A stretch of 7,588 nt of DNA from the NCBI GenBank assembly GCA_002390205.1, contig DGOV01000124.1, positions 1-7,588 of the forward strand. The letters run 5' to 3'. Shown here piece after piece: positions 1 through 5,650 of this stretch; within the stretch, counting starts at the first letter, position 1, and each line of letters starts with the position of its first letter. The notes under the pieces are model-generated. The model made no database searches. It was not told the DNA's origin and saw nothing but the letters and a program-made list of their open reading frames with translations. The position numbers and the translations under genes were made by a program. Origin of the DNA: Proteobacteria bacterium UBA4457. Its GTDB lineage: Bacteria > Pseudomonadota > Gammaproteobacteria > Ga0077536.

Positions 1-160
1 CCCGCTCCAGTAAGTCTTTGATAAATCTATCTTTTTAGAAGACTTATATTCCCCTCATCTAATCTGATGATAATTTCTTGGCCGGTAAGCAAACACGCCC
101 TTGATGTTCTATAAACACTGACCTACGAGAGGTTAGCAGCTTCAGGTCCTGACCTAGAGC
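1..160. other. non-coding stretch downstream of the 335-residue gene
   Basis: I see no convincing gene here: all six frames are broken by stops or lack a plausible start. An 8-base perfect inverted repeat (TAAGTCTT at 11-18, AAGACTTA at 39-46) has a 20-base spacer and no following T-run, so it does not look like a standard intrinsic terminator. The octamer CTGACCTA occurs twice, at 118-125 and 149-156, and the second copy forms part of a small palindrome AGGTC-CT-GACCT (144-155). No clear terminator for the minus-strand gene ending at 161 can be identified. Confidence 0.5.
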
Positions 161-1168
161 CTAGCACTCTATAATACTTAGGGTATCAGCTCCTACACTA
201 TCTAATTTCAGAAAACGATTGTGCGTCGCAAGAAGACCTTCTAACGGTGCATTGAGAAGCTCTTGGATGGTCTCGGATACGAAAATATTTTTCGATATTC
301 TATTAGGTGTACCCACTTTAATACTTGTCTTTTCTCTAACCCAAGTATCTCCAGATCCAGCGAGGATGAATTCTAGTAAATCGAGAAAATCTACTACTTT
401 ATCACCAGTTAAGCCGGCCTCACTTGCAATGTGATCGTAGCAGTGCATGCCTATTTGACGTGCGCTTAAGCCACCGATTTTCAGAGCTTCTTTCTCGCCT
501 AACAGTTCCACTAGAATAGGCAATGCATTCCGAATATACTCCATTGAATAATTTCTATATGCCTTAGATTGTCTAATTTCAGGCCATGATTCGCGGTCGA
601 GGGTTGGTAATGTCTTCGCATCTATGTACGGGCAAGATTCATTGGGAGAGAAACGCAAACGCTCACTTTTAATTAAGTCATGATCATATTCTAAGTAGTA
701 GCCTTCTAAGCCAGGTTGGCCTTCAACCGTTGTTTTAGTGCATACGAATCCAAGCTTAGGATTTCCAAGGGAGACACCGTTATGAGCATGCCATCCATAC
801 ATCATTTCATTATTAACCTCTTTCGGGATACCGCAAATAGCAGTACCCGCCCAAATCCATCTTGGGGGAGGGTATCGTATCCAAGCTTTGCGATCGGAAA
901 TCTTCAGATACTCGACTTTGACACCACCCAGTTGATTGGAAAAATAATGGTACTGTGCGGCAGCAACAGCATCAGGCAAGTGAGTAAGATTTAGTTTCTT
1001 CAGACCGGGAAGAAAATTTTTGTGATGCTGGTATCGGAAGAGCTTGAAAACAAATTTCGCAGCAATATCTTTTCCCTTATGCGCAACCAATCCCAAAACC
1101 AATCCTGTCAGCCAATTATGATAGAGATCGGCAACCGCAAGAGTCGCATTGTCTATCCTAACTTTCAT
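161..1168 (-). CDS. conserved-looking protein of unknown function, 335 residues
   Basis: I do not recognise this family. The protein seems soluble: there is no signal peptide, and the only hydrophobic N-terminal stretch (about residues 20-28, LTGLVLGLV) is too short for a secure membrane span. Visible features are a basic patch around 41-58 (FRYQHHK), an aromatic/proline segment at 97-108 (IRYPPPRWIWAG), a glycine- and histidine-rich stretch at 124-143 (YGWHAHNGVSLGNPKLGFVC), and a second Cys/His cluster at 236-246 (ARQIGMHCYDH). The clustered His, Cys, Trp and Asp residues hint at an enzyme or a ligand-binding fold, but no named motif can be assigned. The ATG at 1168 has no good Shine-Dalgarno sequence and overlaps the stop of a short upstream ORF (ATGA), so translation may be coupled or the true N-terminus may lie upstream through a frameshift. 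In frame, the next upstream stop is at 1220-1222 with no alternative ATG between. The gene lies 205 bases after the photolyase on the same strand, behind its own candidate promoter. Confidence 0.8.
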   Translation of the reverse strand: MKVRIDNATLAVADLYHNWLTGLVLGLVAHKGKDIAAKFVFKLFRYQHHKNFLPGLKKLNLTHLPDAVAAAQYHYFSNQLGGVKVEYLKISDRKAWIRYPPPRWIWAGTAICGIPKEVNNEMMYGWHAHNGVSLGNPKLGFVCTKTTVEGQPGLEGYYLEYDHDLIKSERLRFSPNESCPYIDAKTLPTLDRESWPEIRQSKAYRNYSMEYIRNALPILVELLGEKEALKIGGLSARQIGMHCYDHIASEAGLTGDKVVDFLDLLEFILAGSGDTWVREKTSIKVGTPNRISKNIFVSETIQELLNAPLEGLLATHNRFLKLDSVGADTLSIIEC

Positions 1169-1236
1169 GCTTGGATACGAAACTCTGAGGAATTGATCAA
1201 CGACTTGAAGCTGAAATATCTATTTAGACTATTCAT
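1165..1236 (-). CDS. possible 23-codon leader ORF coupled to the 335-residue gene
   Basis: This short frame starts MNSLNRYFSFKS, has a good ribosome binding site (GAGGG, five bases before its ATG), and ends in TGA at 1165-1167. That stop overlaps the ATG of the downstream gene in an ATGA arrangement, which commonly gives translational coupling. There are two readings. It may be a leader peptide that delivers ribosomes to the weak start at 1168. Alternatively, it may be the true N-terminus of the 335-residue protein, displaced by a one-base frameshift or sequencing error near 1170. The sequence shows no run of a regulatory amino acid and no attenuator-like hairpin. Confidence 0.4.
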   Translation of the reverse strand: MNSLNRYFSFKSLINSSEFRIQA

Positions 1237-1241
1237 AGATT

Positions 1242-1246
1242 CCCTC
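1242..1246 (-). promoter_or_regulatory. ribosome binding site GAGGG for the short leader ORF
   Basis: GAGGG reads on the minus strand five bases before the ATG at 1236. It is the strongest Shine-Dalgarno match between the photolyase and the 335-residue gene, and it supports translation beginning at 1236 rather than only at 1168. Confidence 0.55.
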
Positions 1247-1330
1247 TTTATTGAGACATTAAAATTATTAAATGTTGAAAAACACAATATTTAAAAGTGC
1301 AATATTTCACTCACTTAATCGTAATAAAAC

Positions 1331-1359
1331 ATTATAACGGAGAGACAAGCTTTTGTGAT
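1331..1359 (-). promoter_or_regulatory. candidate sigma-70 promoter for the 335-residue gene
   Basis: On the minus strand a perfect TATAAT (1331-1336) lies 17 bases downstream of ATCACA (1354-1359), which matches four of six bases of TTGACA. Transcription would begin near 1324, about 88 bases before the leader ORF at 1236. The position just after the photolyase stop would give the 335-residue gene its own transcript. The leader region also holds two copies of CAATATTT in plus-strand reading (1285-1292 and 1300-1307). This is a match by eye in AT-rich DNA. Confidence 0.4.
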
Positions 1360-1373
1360 TAAAGCCTTGGTTC

Positions 1374-2897
1374 TCAATCGAGTGAATCTAGAAAGTTGCT
1401 ACTTTCTCTCTTAATAGATTCTTTTTTTTCTAATGCCATTCGATCATAAGTTTTGTACATCATACTTACCCTATGATTGGAGCTGAGTTTATTACGGTTT
1501 CGTTCCAGGAAGTCCCAGTAAAGGTAATTAAATGGGCAAGCATCGGGGCCCGATTTTTTGTTAACGGAGTAAGTGCATTTCTCACAGTAGTTGGACATTT
1601 TATTGATATAGTTCCCACCAGCTGCATAGGGCTTACTGGCCAAATAACCGCCATCGGCAAAAAGTGTCATACCGGAGACATTCGGGAGCTCAACCCACTC
1701 ATAAGCATCCGCATACACGATCAAAAACCATTCATTCACTTGTATAGGATCAATTCCCGCTATTAGTGCAAAATTTCCTAGGATCATTAAACGCTGTATA
1801 TGGTGTGCGTAGGCATTTTGCTGCGTTTCTGAGACACAATTATGTAAGCAGTTTAATTGAGTCTCTCCAGTCCAATAAAATTCAGGGAGTTTGCGCTTGG
1901 CTCCAAAAAAATTTTCATTAGGATAGTCTGGCATCTTCATCCAATAGATACCTCTGACATACTCACGCCAGCCTAATATCTGACGAATAAAGCCTTCCAC
2001 CGCATTGAGAGGAGCTTTCTTTTCTTCGTAAGCTTGCTCTGCTAGGTCAATACATTCTTGTGGCAAAAGTAATCCACAGTTTAAATAAAAACTGATGTGA
2101 GAGTGGTACATCCAAGGCTGTTTTTCGATCATCGCATCTTGGTAGTCACCAAAACTTATAAGCCGCTCGTCGATGAATAACTTAAGTGCTGACAGTGCTT
2201 GTGTACGAGTGACCGCGAAATAGAACGGGTGCAAATGACCAAAATGGCTAGAAAATTTTTCTATAACAAGTTTCAGTACGTCACGTGTGATTTGATCAGG
2301 CTTATTTACGTATGGTTTTGGTATTGAGAGACCATTTTTGGGGGGCTTACGATTTTCGCTATCATAGTTCCATTTCCCCCCTACAGGCTTATTATCCTCA
2401 AGTAATATGGAGTGCTTTTTTCGCATCTCCCTATAAAATAGTTCCATTCGAAGCTGTTTTCTATTAGATGCCCATTGCTGAAATTCTCGTTTCGAACATA
2501 AAAATCGAGTGTCGTCTCTGATTTCTATCGGGATCCCAAACTCATCCTCCCAAACCGCTAGACTTTGGAGTGTATCGTAGTCACTTGGGCAAGTGACTAC
2601 GATACGTTCAGCTTTATACTGTTTAACAGTTCGGCGAACCTCTTCCTTTAAATCATCAGTATTAGTCTCATCATCAAGTTTGGAGTAGGCTACTTGATGC
2701 CCGTTGCCCTCCAACTCCGATGCAAAGTGACGCATCGCAGATAAAATAAATGCCAACTTCTTGATGTGATGCTTAACTCGCGTTAGCTGATCACTTAGTT
2801 CGCACATGAGTACTAAGTCTTTTGCTAGACGAGTGTCTTCAAGACTCGAAATACTCAACGAGAGTTGATCGCCTAAGATAAGCCGTAACACTCCCAT
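1374..2897 (-). CDS. phrB: FeS-BCP/PhrB-type (6-4) photolyase, cryptochrome/photolyase family
   Basis: The protein is predicted to repair UV-induced (6-4) photoproducts using blue light, FAD and a [4Fe-4S] cluster. Its 507 residues equal, from memory, the length of Agrobacterium PhrB, and the key residues fall at the same numbers. Cluster cysteines are at C350, C438, C441 and C454 (YCEKC, then DACPFN). The essential histidine pair is H365-H366 in YAHHIQRLMILGNF, and the tryptophans W342 and W390 occupy the positions of the PhrB electron-transfer route. The N-terminal LRLILGDQLS starts the alpha/beta antenna domain, where PhrB binds a ribityllumazine, and NAVEGFIRQILGWREYVRGIYW (from 298) lies in the FAD domain. 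The ATG at 2897 is 6 bases after the SMP-30 stop, with an AGGT just upstream overlapping that stop, so the two genes are probably cotranscribed. Codons 98-109 contain a perfect 16-base-arm palindrome. The symbol follows the Agrobacterium usage, not the E. coli CPD photolyase. Confidence 0.95.
   Translation of the reverse strand: MGVLRLILGDQLSLSISSLEDTRLAKDLVLMCELSDQLTRVKHHIKKLAFILSAMRHFASELEGNGHQVAYSKLDDETNTDDLKEEVRRTVKQYKAERIVVTCPSDYDTLQSLAVWEDEFGIPIEIRDDTRFLCSKREFQQWASNRKQLRMELFYREMRKKHSILLEDNKPVGGKWNYDSENRKPPKNGLSIPKPYVNKPDQITRDVLKLVIEKFSSHFGHLHPFYFAVTRTQALSALKLFIDERLISFGDYQDAMIEKQPWMYHSHISFYLNCGLLLPQECIDLAEQAYEEKKAPLNAVEGFIRQILGWREYVRGIYWMKMPDYPNENFFGAKRKLPEFYWTGETQLNCLHNCVSETQQNAYAHHIQRLMILGNFALIAGIDPIQVNEWFLIVYADAYEWVELPNVSGMTLFADGGYLASKPYAAGGNYINKMSNYCEKCTYSVNKKSGPDACPFNYLYWDFLERNRNKLSSNHRVSMMYKTYDRMALEKKESIKRESSNFLDSLD
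2572..2605. repeat. perfect inverted repeat, 16-base arms, 2-base centre, inside the photolyase gene
   Basis: The left arm GTATCGTAGTCACTTG (2572-2587) and the right arm CAAGTGACTACGATAC (2590-2605) are exact reverse complements separated by GG. Two flanking mismatched pairs (2571/2606 and 2570/2607) are followed by two more matches, giving 18 of 21 symmetric pairs over 2568-2609. It encodes photolyase residues 98-109 (RIVVTCPSDYDT), where the reading frame stays intact and the protein still aligns with the family. The photolyase mRNA could fold this into a very stable hairpin. Arms of this length are not expected by chance in a window of this size. Confidence 0.95.
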
Positions 2898-2903
2898 TAC
2901 AAC

Positions 2904-3818
2904 CTAGCCCGCAAATCTCGGTTCAGGCAATCCTTTAATGCCTAATCCGGTCACTCTGAAAAGACTTCCAGCATTGAATTGCGGTTTATTCTGTTTGGCA
3001 AAAAGATCATGTGCCGCAGGATGTGAAACTCTCGCCATAGACGTTACAAAAATCTCATCAAGGTTAGGGCCACCAAAGCATAAGCTTGTGATATTTTTAA
3101 CGGGCATCCCTATTTTTAGGTCTATCGAACCATCGGGCGCGTATCGTATTAGGTCTCCACCAATCACCATCGCCGTCCAAAGATAGCCTTCCGCATCCAC
3201 TGTTGCTCCATCGTAAAGACCATCGAGATCATTCGATTTGGAAAATTCTTTTCTATTACTTAAGGCTCCAGTCTCAATATTATAAGAGTATGCTGAGAAG
3301 CACTGTTTGAAAGTATCAGCAAAGTAGAAAATAGAATTATCCGGAGACCAACAAGGGCCATTAGAGCAAATAATATTAGTCTCAAGCTGAGTGACGGAAA
3401 AATCCGAGTTAAGACTCCAGAGCGAGCAGATATCCTGCTCCTCTTTATCATCCATCCCGCCCACAATAAACCTACCGCGCCTATCAGTTTTGCCGTCATT
3501 TAGTCGCACTCGTGGATTATCTTCATTTATTAGAACTATTGGTTCAAGTGACTCATCTGAAAAGTTAAAGGAATAGAAGCCATCGGATAGAGCAAGGATA
3601 GCATTCCCATTTTGACGAATAGTCATGGCACCAATTTCTTTGTCTAGGTACCAGTTACTAATTTTCTGACTGGCGTACTCCATCCTCCAGAGTGAAGGTT
3701 TCCCGACACGATTGCCTGTACCGTCGACCCAAAATAGTGATTGGGACTGTTCGTCCCATATCGGACCTTCGCCAAGGTGATTGTTGCTAGTAATTAAAGA
3801 TTCAATTTGAAGGCCCAT
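2904..3818 (-). CDS. SMP-30/gluconolactonase/LRE family protein, probable lactonase
   Basis: This is a six-bladed beta-propeller hydrolase of the family that opens sugar or other lactones using one divalent metal ion. The 304 residues are the usual length. Metal ligands are visible at E17 (LGEGPIWD), N153 (CSNGPCWSPD) and D203 (LDGLYDGATVDAEGYLW), with the substrate-contacting pair R105/N107 in VRLNDGKTDRRGRFIVGG. These match the SMP-30 pattern of Glu, Asn and Asp ligands closely. No signal peptide is present, so it is likely cytoplasmic. The ATG at 3818 follows a GGAG (3829-3832, 10 bases away). The gene is the first of a probable two-gene operon with the photolyase and is divergent from the monooxygenase/ACAD block. 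Substrate cannot be read from the sequence: a sugar lactone, or a lactone made by the neighbouring monooxygenase, are both possible. Confidence 0.92.
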   Translation of the reverse strand: MGLQIESLITSNNHLGEGPIWDEQSQSLFWVDGTGNRVGKPSLWRMEYASQKISNWYLDKEIGAMTIRQNGNAILALSDGFYSFNFSDESLEPIVLINEDNPRVRLNDGKTDRRGRFIVGGMDDKEEQDICSLWSLNSDFSVTQLETNIICSNGPCWSPDNSIFYFADTFKQCFSAYSYNIETGALSNRKEFSKSNDLDGLYDGATVDAEGYLWTAMVIGGDLIRYAPDGSIDLKIGMPVKNITSLCFGGPNLDEIFVTSMARVSHPAAHDLFAKQNKPQFNAGSLFRVTGLGIKGLPEPRFAG

Positions 3819-3834
3819 TTTTAGCTATCTCCAT

Positions 3835-3846
3835 TATCAGATGATA
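3835..3846. repeat. small palindrome TATCA-GA-TGATA at the 5' end of the SMP-30 leader
   Basis: Five-base arms flank a 2-base centre, next to the SMP-30 ribosome binding site and near the predicted transcription start. The overlapping octamer TCAGATGA (3837-3844) recurs inverted as TCATCTGA at 3890-3897, so the candidate promoter lies between two inverted copies. That geometry would suit an operator pair, but the arms are short and chance is not excluded. Confidence 0.35.
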
Positions 3847-3854
3847 CGTTAAGT

Positions 3855-3882
3855 ATTAAAAATGAATCAGGTATGTTGCTAA
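3855..3882 (-). promoter_or_regulatory. weak candidate promoter for the SMP-30/photolyase operon
   Basis: On the minus strand TTAGCA (3877-3882, four of six to TTGACA) is 16 bases from TTTAAT (3855-3860, five of six to TATAAT). Transcription would begin near 3848, about 30 bases before the ATG at 3818. The region is AT-rich, so this is only the best match seen by eye. Confidence 0.3.
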
Positions 3883-3970
3883 TGTTAAGTCATCTGAGGG
3901 GTGTTCGTGAAGTGCATACAATAACTATTCTAAGCCATCCACATTTGCGCTAAATTCCAAAATGTCGACA

Positions 3971-3985
3971 ATAATGGCTCATTAT
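3971..3985. repeat. 15-base palindrome ATAATG-GCT-CATTAT in the divergent intergenic region
   Basis: Perfect 6-base arms with a 3-base centre lie between the two divergent promoters. The size would fit a repressor or activator half-site pair. Six-base arms are common in AT-rich DNA, so its value rests on location alone. Confidence 0.35.
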
Positions 3986-4011
3986 CAACCAAATTAAAGA
4001 CTGGTAAATTG

Positions 4012-4035
4012 ATAAACATGTACGTACTAATTTAT
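4012..4035. promoter_or_regulatory. 24-base operator-like palindrome upstream of the monooxygenase
   Basis: The pattern is ATAAA-N3-GTACGTAC-N3-TTTAT, symmetric in 9 of 12 base pairs, with an 8-base perfect core and 5-base perfect ends. It sits just upstream of, and touches, the best -10 candidate for the monooxygenase gene, so a bound dimer would cover the -35 region. Size and symmetry resemble operators of TetR-type repressors. No regulator gene is in the window to support a specific partner. Confidence 0.4.
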
Positions 4036-4043
4036 GTAATAAT
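4035..4043 (+). promoter_or_regulatory. candidate extended -10 promoter for the monooxygenase operon
   Basis: TGT-AATAAT gives a TGn extension plus five of six bases of TATAAT. Transcription would begin near 4050, leaving a leader of about 28 bases before the ATG at 4079. TTGATA at 4009-4014 matches the -35 consensus in five of six bases but lies 23 bases away, which is too far for this -10. The call therefore rests on the extended -10 and on position. Confidence 0.35.
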
Positions 4044-4078
4044 TTCCCTCGACACAGAAAATCTCGGAAAAATTGTTT

Positions 4079-5587
4079 ATGTCCAACACTAATAAGAAGC
4101 ATGTGGAAACTGTCATTGTAGGATCAGGTTTTTCGGGTATTGGGGCTGCTATTGAACTTAAACGGATTGGTATGCATGATTTTGTGATTTTAGAAAAAGC
4201 TAATGACCTTGGTGGTACCTGGCGAGACAACACTTATCCTGGACTTACCGTAGATGTCGCTTCGACCTCCTATTCATATGGTTTTGCACCCAAGTCTGAT
4301 TGGTCTCGCCTATATGCTCCAGGGTCAGAGGTGAAAGCCTATGCTGATGAATGTGCGCTTACATTTGGGATACGAGAACATATTAATTTTGGGAAGCAAG
4401 TTAAATGTTCACGCTATGATCAGAGTGCAAATTTGTGGGAGACAACCTTAGAAAGTGGAGAAGTGTATTGTTCAACGTATTTAGTCAGTGCTACCGGTCT
4501 TTTCGGACCTCCTAAGCTCCCTGAGATTGATGGAATCGAGTCTTTCAGCGGCCACATCATGCATACTGGGCAATGGGATCACAGCTATGACTTCAAGGGA
4601 AAGAGAGCCGCTGTAATAGGCACTGGCGCAACTGCTATTCAGGTGATACCTGAGTTAGTTGATGATGTTTCCCATCTCGCTGTGTTTCAAAGAACGCCTA
4701 TTTGGTTGCTTCCAAAACCTGATGTCGTTTTCAATAAGTGGGTAAAAAATCTGTTTCGTATCTTACCAGTGACCCAAAGGATACTAAGGTTTATAACCCA
4801 TACACTTAATGAAATATTATTTGGTATTGGATTCTCTCATAATCGACAATTCCCGTGGATTTTTAAATGTTTAAAGAAGGTCGGCATTTCACATATCAGG
4901 AGCCAAGTTAGCGACCCCGAGCTAAGAGAAAAACTTACGCCAGCCTATGATTTCTTTTGCAAACGTCCAAGTTTTTCAAATGTCTATTATCCAGTGTTTA
5001 ATCGAGATAATGTCAGCCTGATTACGGAGGGAATAGAGAGTATTCGTGATGATGTAATTGAGACATCTGATGGGCACAAGCACGTTGTCGACGTACTAAT
5101 TTGCGCGACTGGATTTAGTGTTTTCGATAAGAATATTGTTCCTGCGTTTCAAACATACGGCTTAGATGGCTTAGAGATTGGGGAGTATTGGGAGGAAAAT
5201 CGTTTCAGTGCATTCCAAGGAATTACTGTGCCTAAGTTTCCTAACTATTTTATGATCTTTGGTCCCTACTCAGCGGCGAGTGCTTCTTGGTTTGGGATGA
5301 TAGATACACAAGTCCGCCATATGAGCAGATGTTTGAAGGCAGCTAAGAAAAAGAATGCGGACTACATAGAAGTGAAACAGGAAGCTTACGACAAAGACGT
5401 AAGACATATCATGCGGCGGCGAAAGGATCAGCTCGTTTTTAATGGGGACTGTACTCGCTCTAGATCATATTATTTTGATAAAAAAGGTGATGTCCCTCTA
5501 ATAAGGCCCGCCACACAATTGGGTATGTGGATTCGAAGTCATTTGGTGCGAATGAGTAATTACAAATTCGATCAAAGAGGGGTTTAG
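4079..5587 (+). CDS. flavin-containing monooxygenase of Baeyer-Villiger type (type I BVMO-like)
   Basis: The protein (502 residues from this start) is predicted to use FAD, NADPH and O2 to insert oxygen into a ketone, giving an ester or lactone. The FAD Rossmann motif GSGFSG is at 15-20. The BVMO motif GGTWRDNTYPGLTVD is at 45-59, and its final Asp matches D66 of phenylacetone monooxygenase. The hallmark FxGxxxHxxxWD is at 156-167 (FSGHIMHTGQWD). The NADPH motif GTGATA is at 181-186, followed by QRTPIW (204-209). CKRP with R296 precedes NVYYPVFNRDNVSL and should be the active-site arginine. DVLICATGF closes the fold at 338-346. Hydroxylation of a heteroatom is the main alternative activity. 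A longer frame begins at TTG 4073, but ATG 4079 is the normal start and leaves MSNTNKKHVETVIVGSG; its Shine-Dalgarno (GGA at 4066) is weak. The substrate is unknown; two ACAD genes follow. Confidence 0.92.
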   Translation: MSNTNKKHVETVIVGSGFSGIGAAIELKRIGMHDFVILEKANDLGGTWRDNTYPGLTVDVASTSYSYGFAPKSDWSRLYAPGSEVKAYADECALTFGIREHINFGKQVKCSRYDQSANLWETTLESGEVYCSTYLVSATGLFGPPKLPEIDGIESFSGHIMHTGQWDHSYDFKGKRAAVIGTGATAIQVIPELVDDVSHLAVFQRTPIWLLPKPDVVFNKWVKNLFRILPVTQRILRFITHTLNEILFGIGFSHNRQFPWIFKCLKKVGISHIRSQVSDPELREKLTPAYDFFCKRPSFSNVYYPVFNRDNVSLITEGIESIRDDVIETSDGHKHVVDVLICATGFSVFDKNIVPAFQTYGLDGLEIGEYWEENRFSAFQGITVPKFPNYFMIFGPYSAASASWFGMIDTQVRHMSRCLKAAKKKNADYIEVKQEAYDKDVRHIMRRRKDQLVFNGDCTRSRSYYFDKKGDVPLIRPATQLGMWIRSHLVRMSNYKFDQRGV

Positions 5588-5624
5588 ATCTCTTGTTGAA
5601 ATCAGTTACGTTCAATGGTCATAA

Positions 5625-5639
5625 ACGATTTCGTATAAT
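5625..5639 (+). promoter_or_regulatory. TATAAT box with overlapping palindrome just before the first ACAD gene
   Basis: A perfect TATAAT lies at 5634-5639, with a poor -35 (TTCAAT at 5611-5616, 17-base spacer, three of six). A start of transcription near 5646 would leave only about five bases before the ATG at 5651. The palindrome ACGA-TT-TCGT (5625-5634) overlaps the box by one base and could be an operator. The start codon lacks a Shine-Dalgarno sequence; instead CCTCCT (5643-5648), identical to the anti-Shine-Dalgarno core, precedes it. An internal, nearly leaderless promoter is possible, in addition to readthrough from the monooxygenase. Confidence 0.35.
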
Positions 5640-5650
5640 GGGCCTCCTCA

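Noticed and set aside
280..294. Hairpin CGAAAA-TAT-TTTTCG in the 335-residue gene
   Set aside because: Six-base AT-rich arms with a short loop are expected several times by chance in a window of this size, and the site is coding.
1022..1294. 90-residue plus-strand ORF running into the gap before the photolyase
   Set aside because: It lies mostly antisense to the 335-residue gene, has no ribosome binding site or recognisable motif, and the opposite strand shows the better gene.
1347..1368. Possible terminator after the photolyase (GCTTT/AAAGC stem)
   Set aside because: The stem is five base pairs, AT-rich, and not followed by a U-run on the minus strand.
2249..2263. Palindrome TAGAAAA-T-TTTTCTA in the photolyase gene
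   Set aside because: It is low-complexity A/T symmetry of seven bases within coding sequence, with no regulatory context.
872..3148. Octamer GTATCGTA at 872, 2572 and 3141 as a possible dispersed motif
   Set aside because: The copies at 872 and 3141 encode Ile-Arg-Tyr in two unrelated proteins, and the third is an arm of the palindrome; no common spacing or context.
3873..3953. 26-codon plus-strand ORF in the divergent intergenic region
   Set aside because: The only purine run is three bases or less from the ATG, there is no coupling to a gene, and nothing marks it as a real peptide.
4073..4078. TTG start two codons upstream of the monooxygenase ATG
   Set aside because: An ATG is available at 4079 with better codon and spacing sense; the extra Met-Phe adds nothing to the fold.
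4018..4092. 24-codon ORF overlapping the monooxygenase start
   Set aside because: It has no Shine-Dalgarno, begins inside the palindrome and upstream of the predicted transcription start, so it is probably not translated.
4027..4233. 68-residue minus-strand ORF over the monooxygenase N-terminus
   Set aside because: It is antisense to the clear FAD-binding domain of the monooxygenase and has no independent support.
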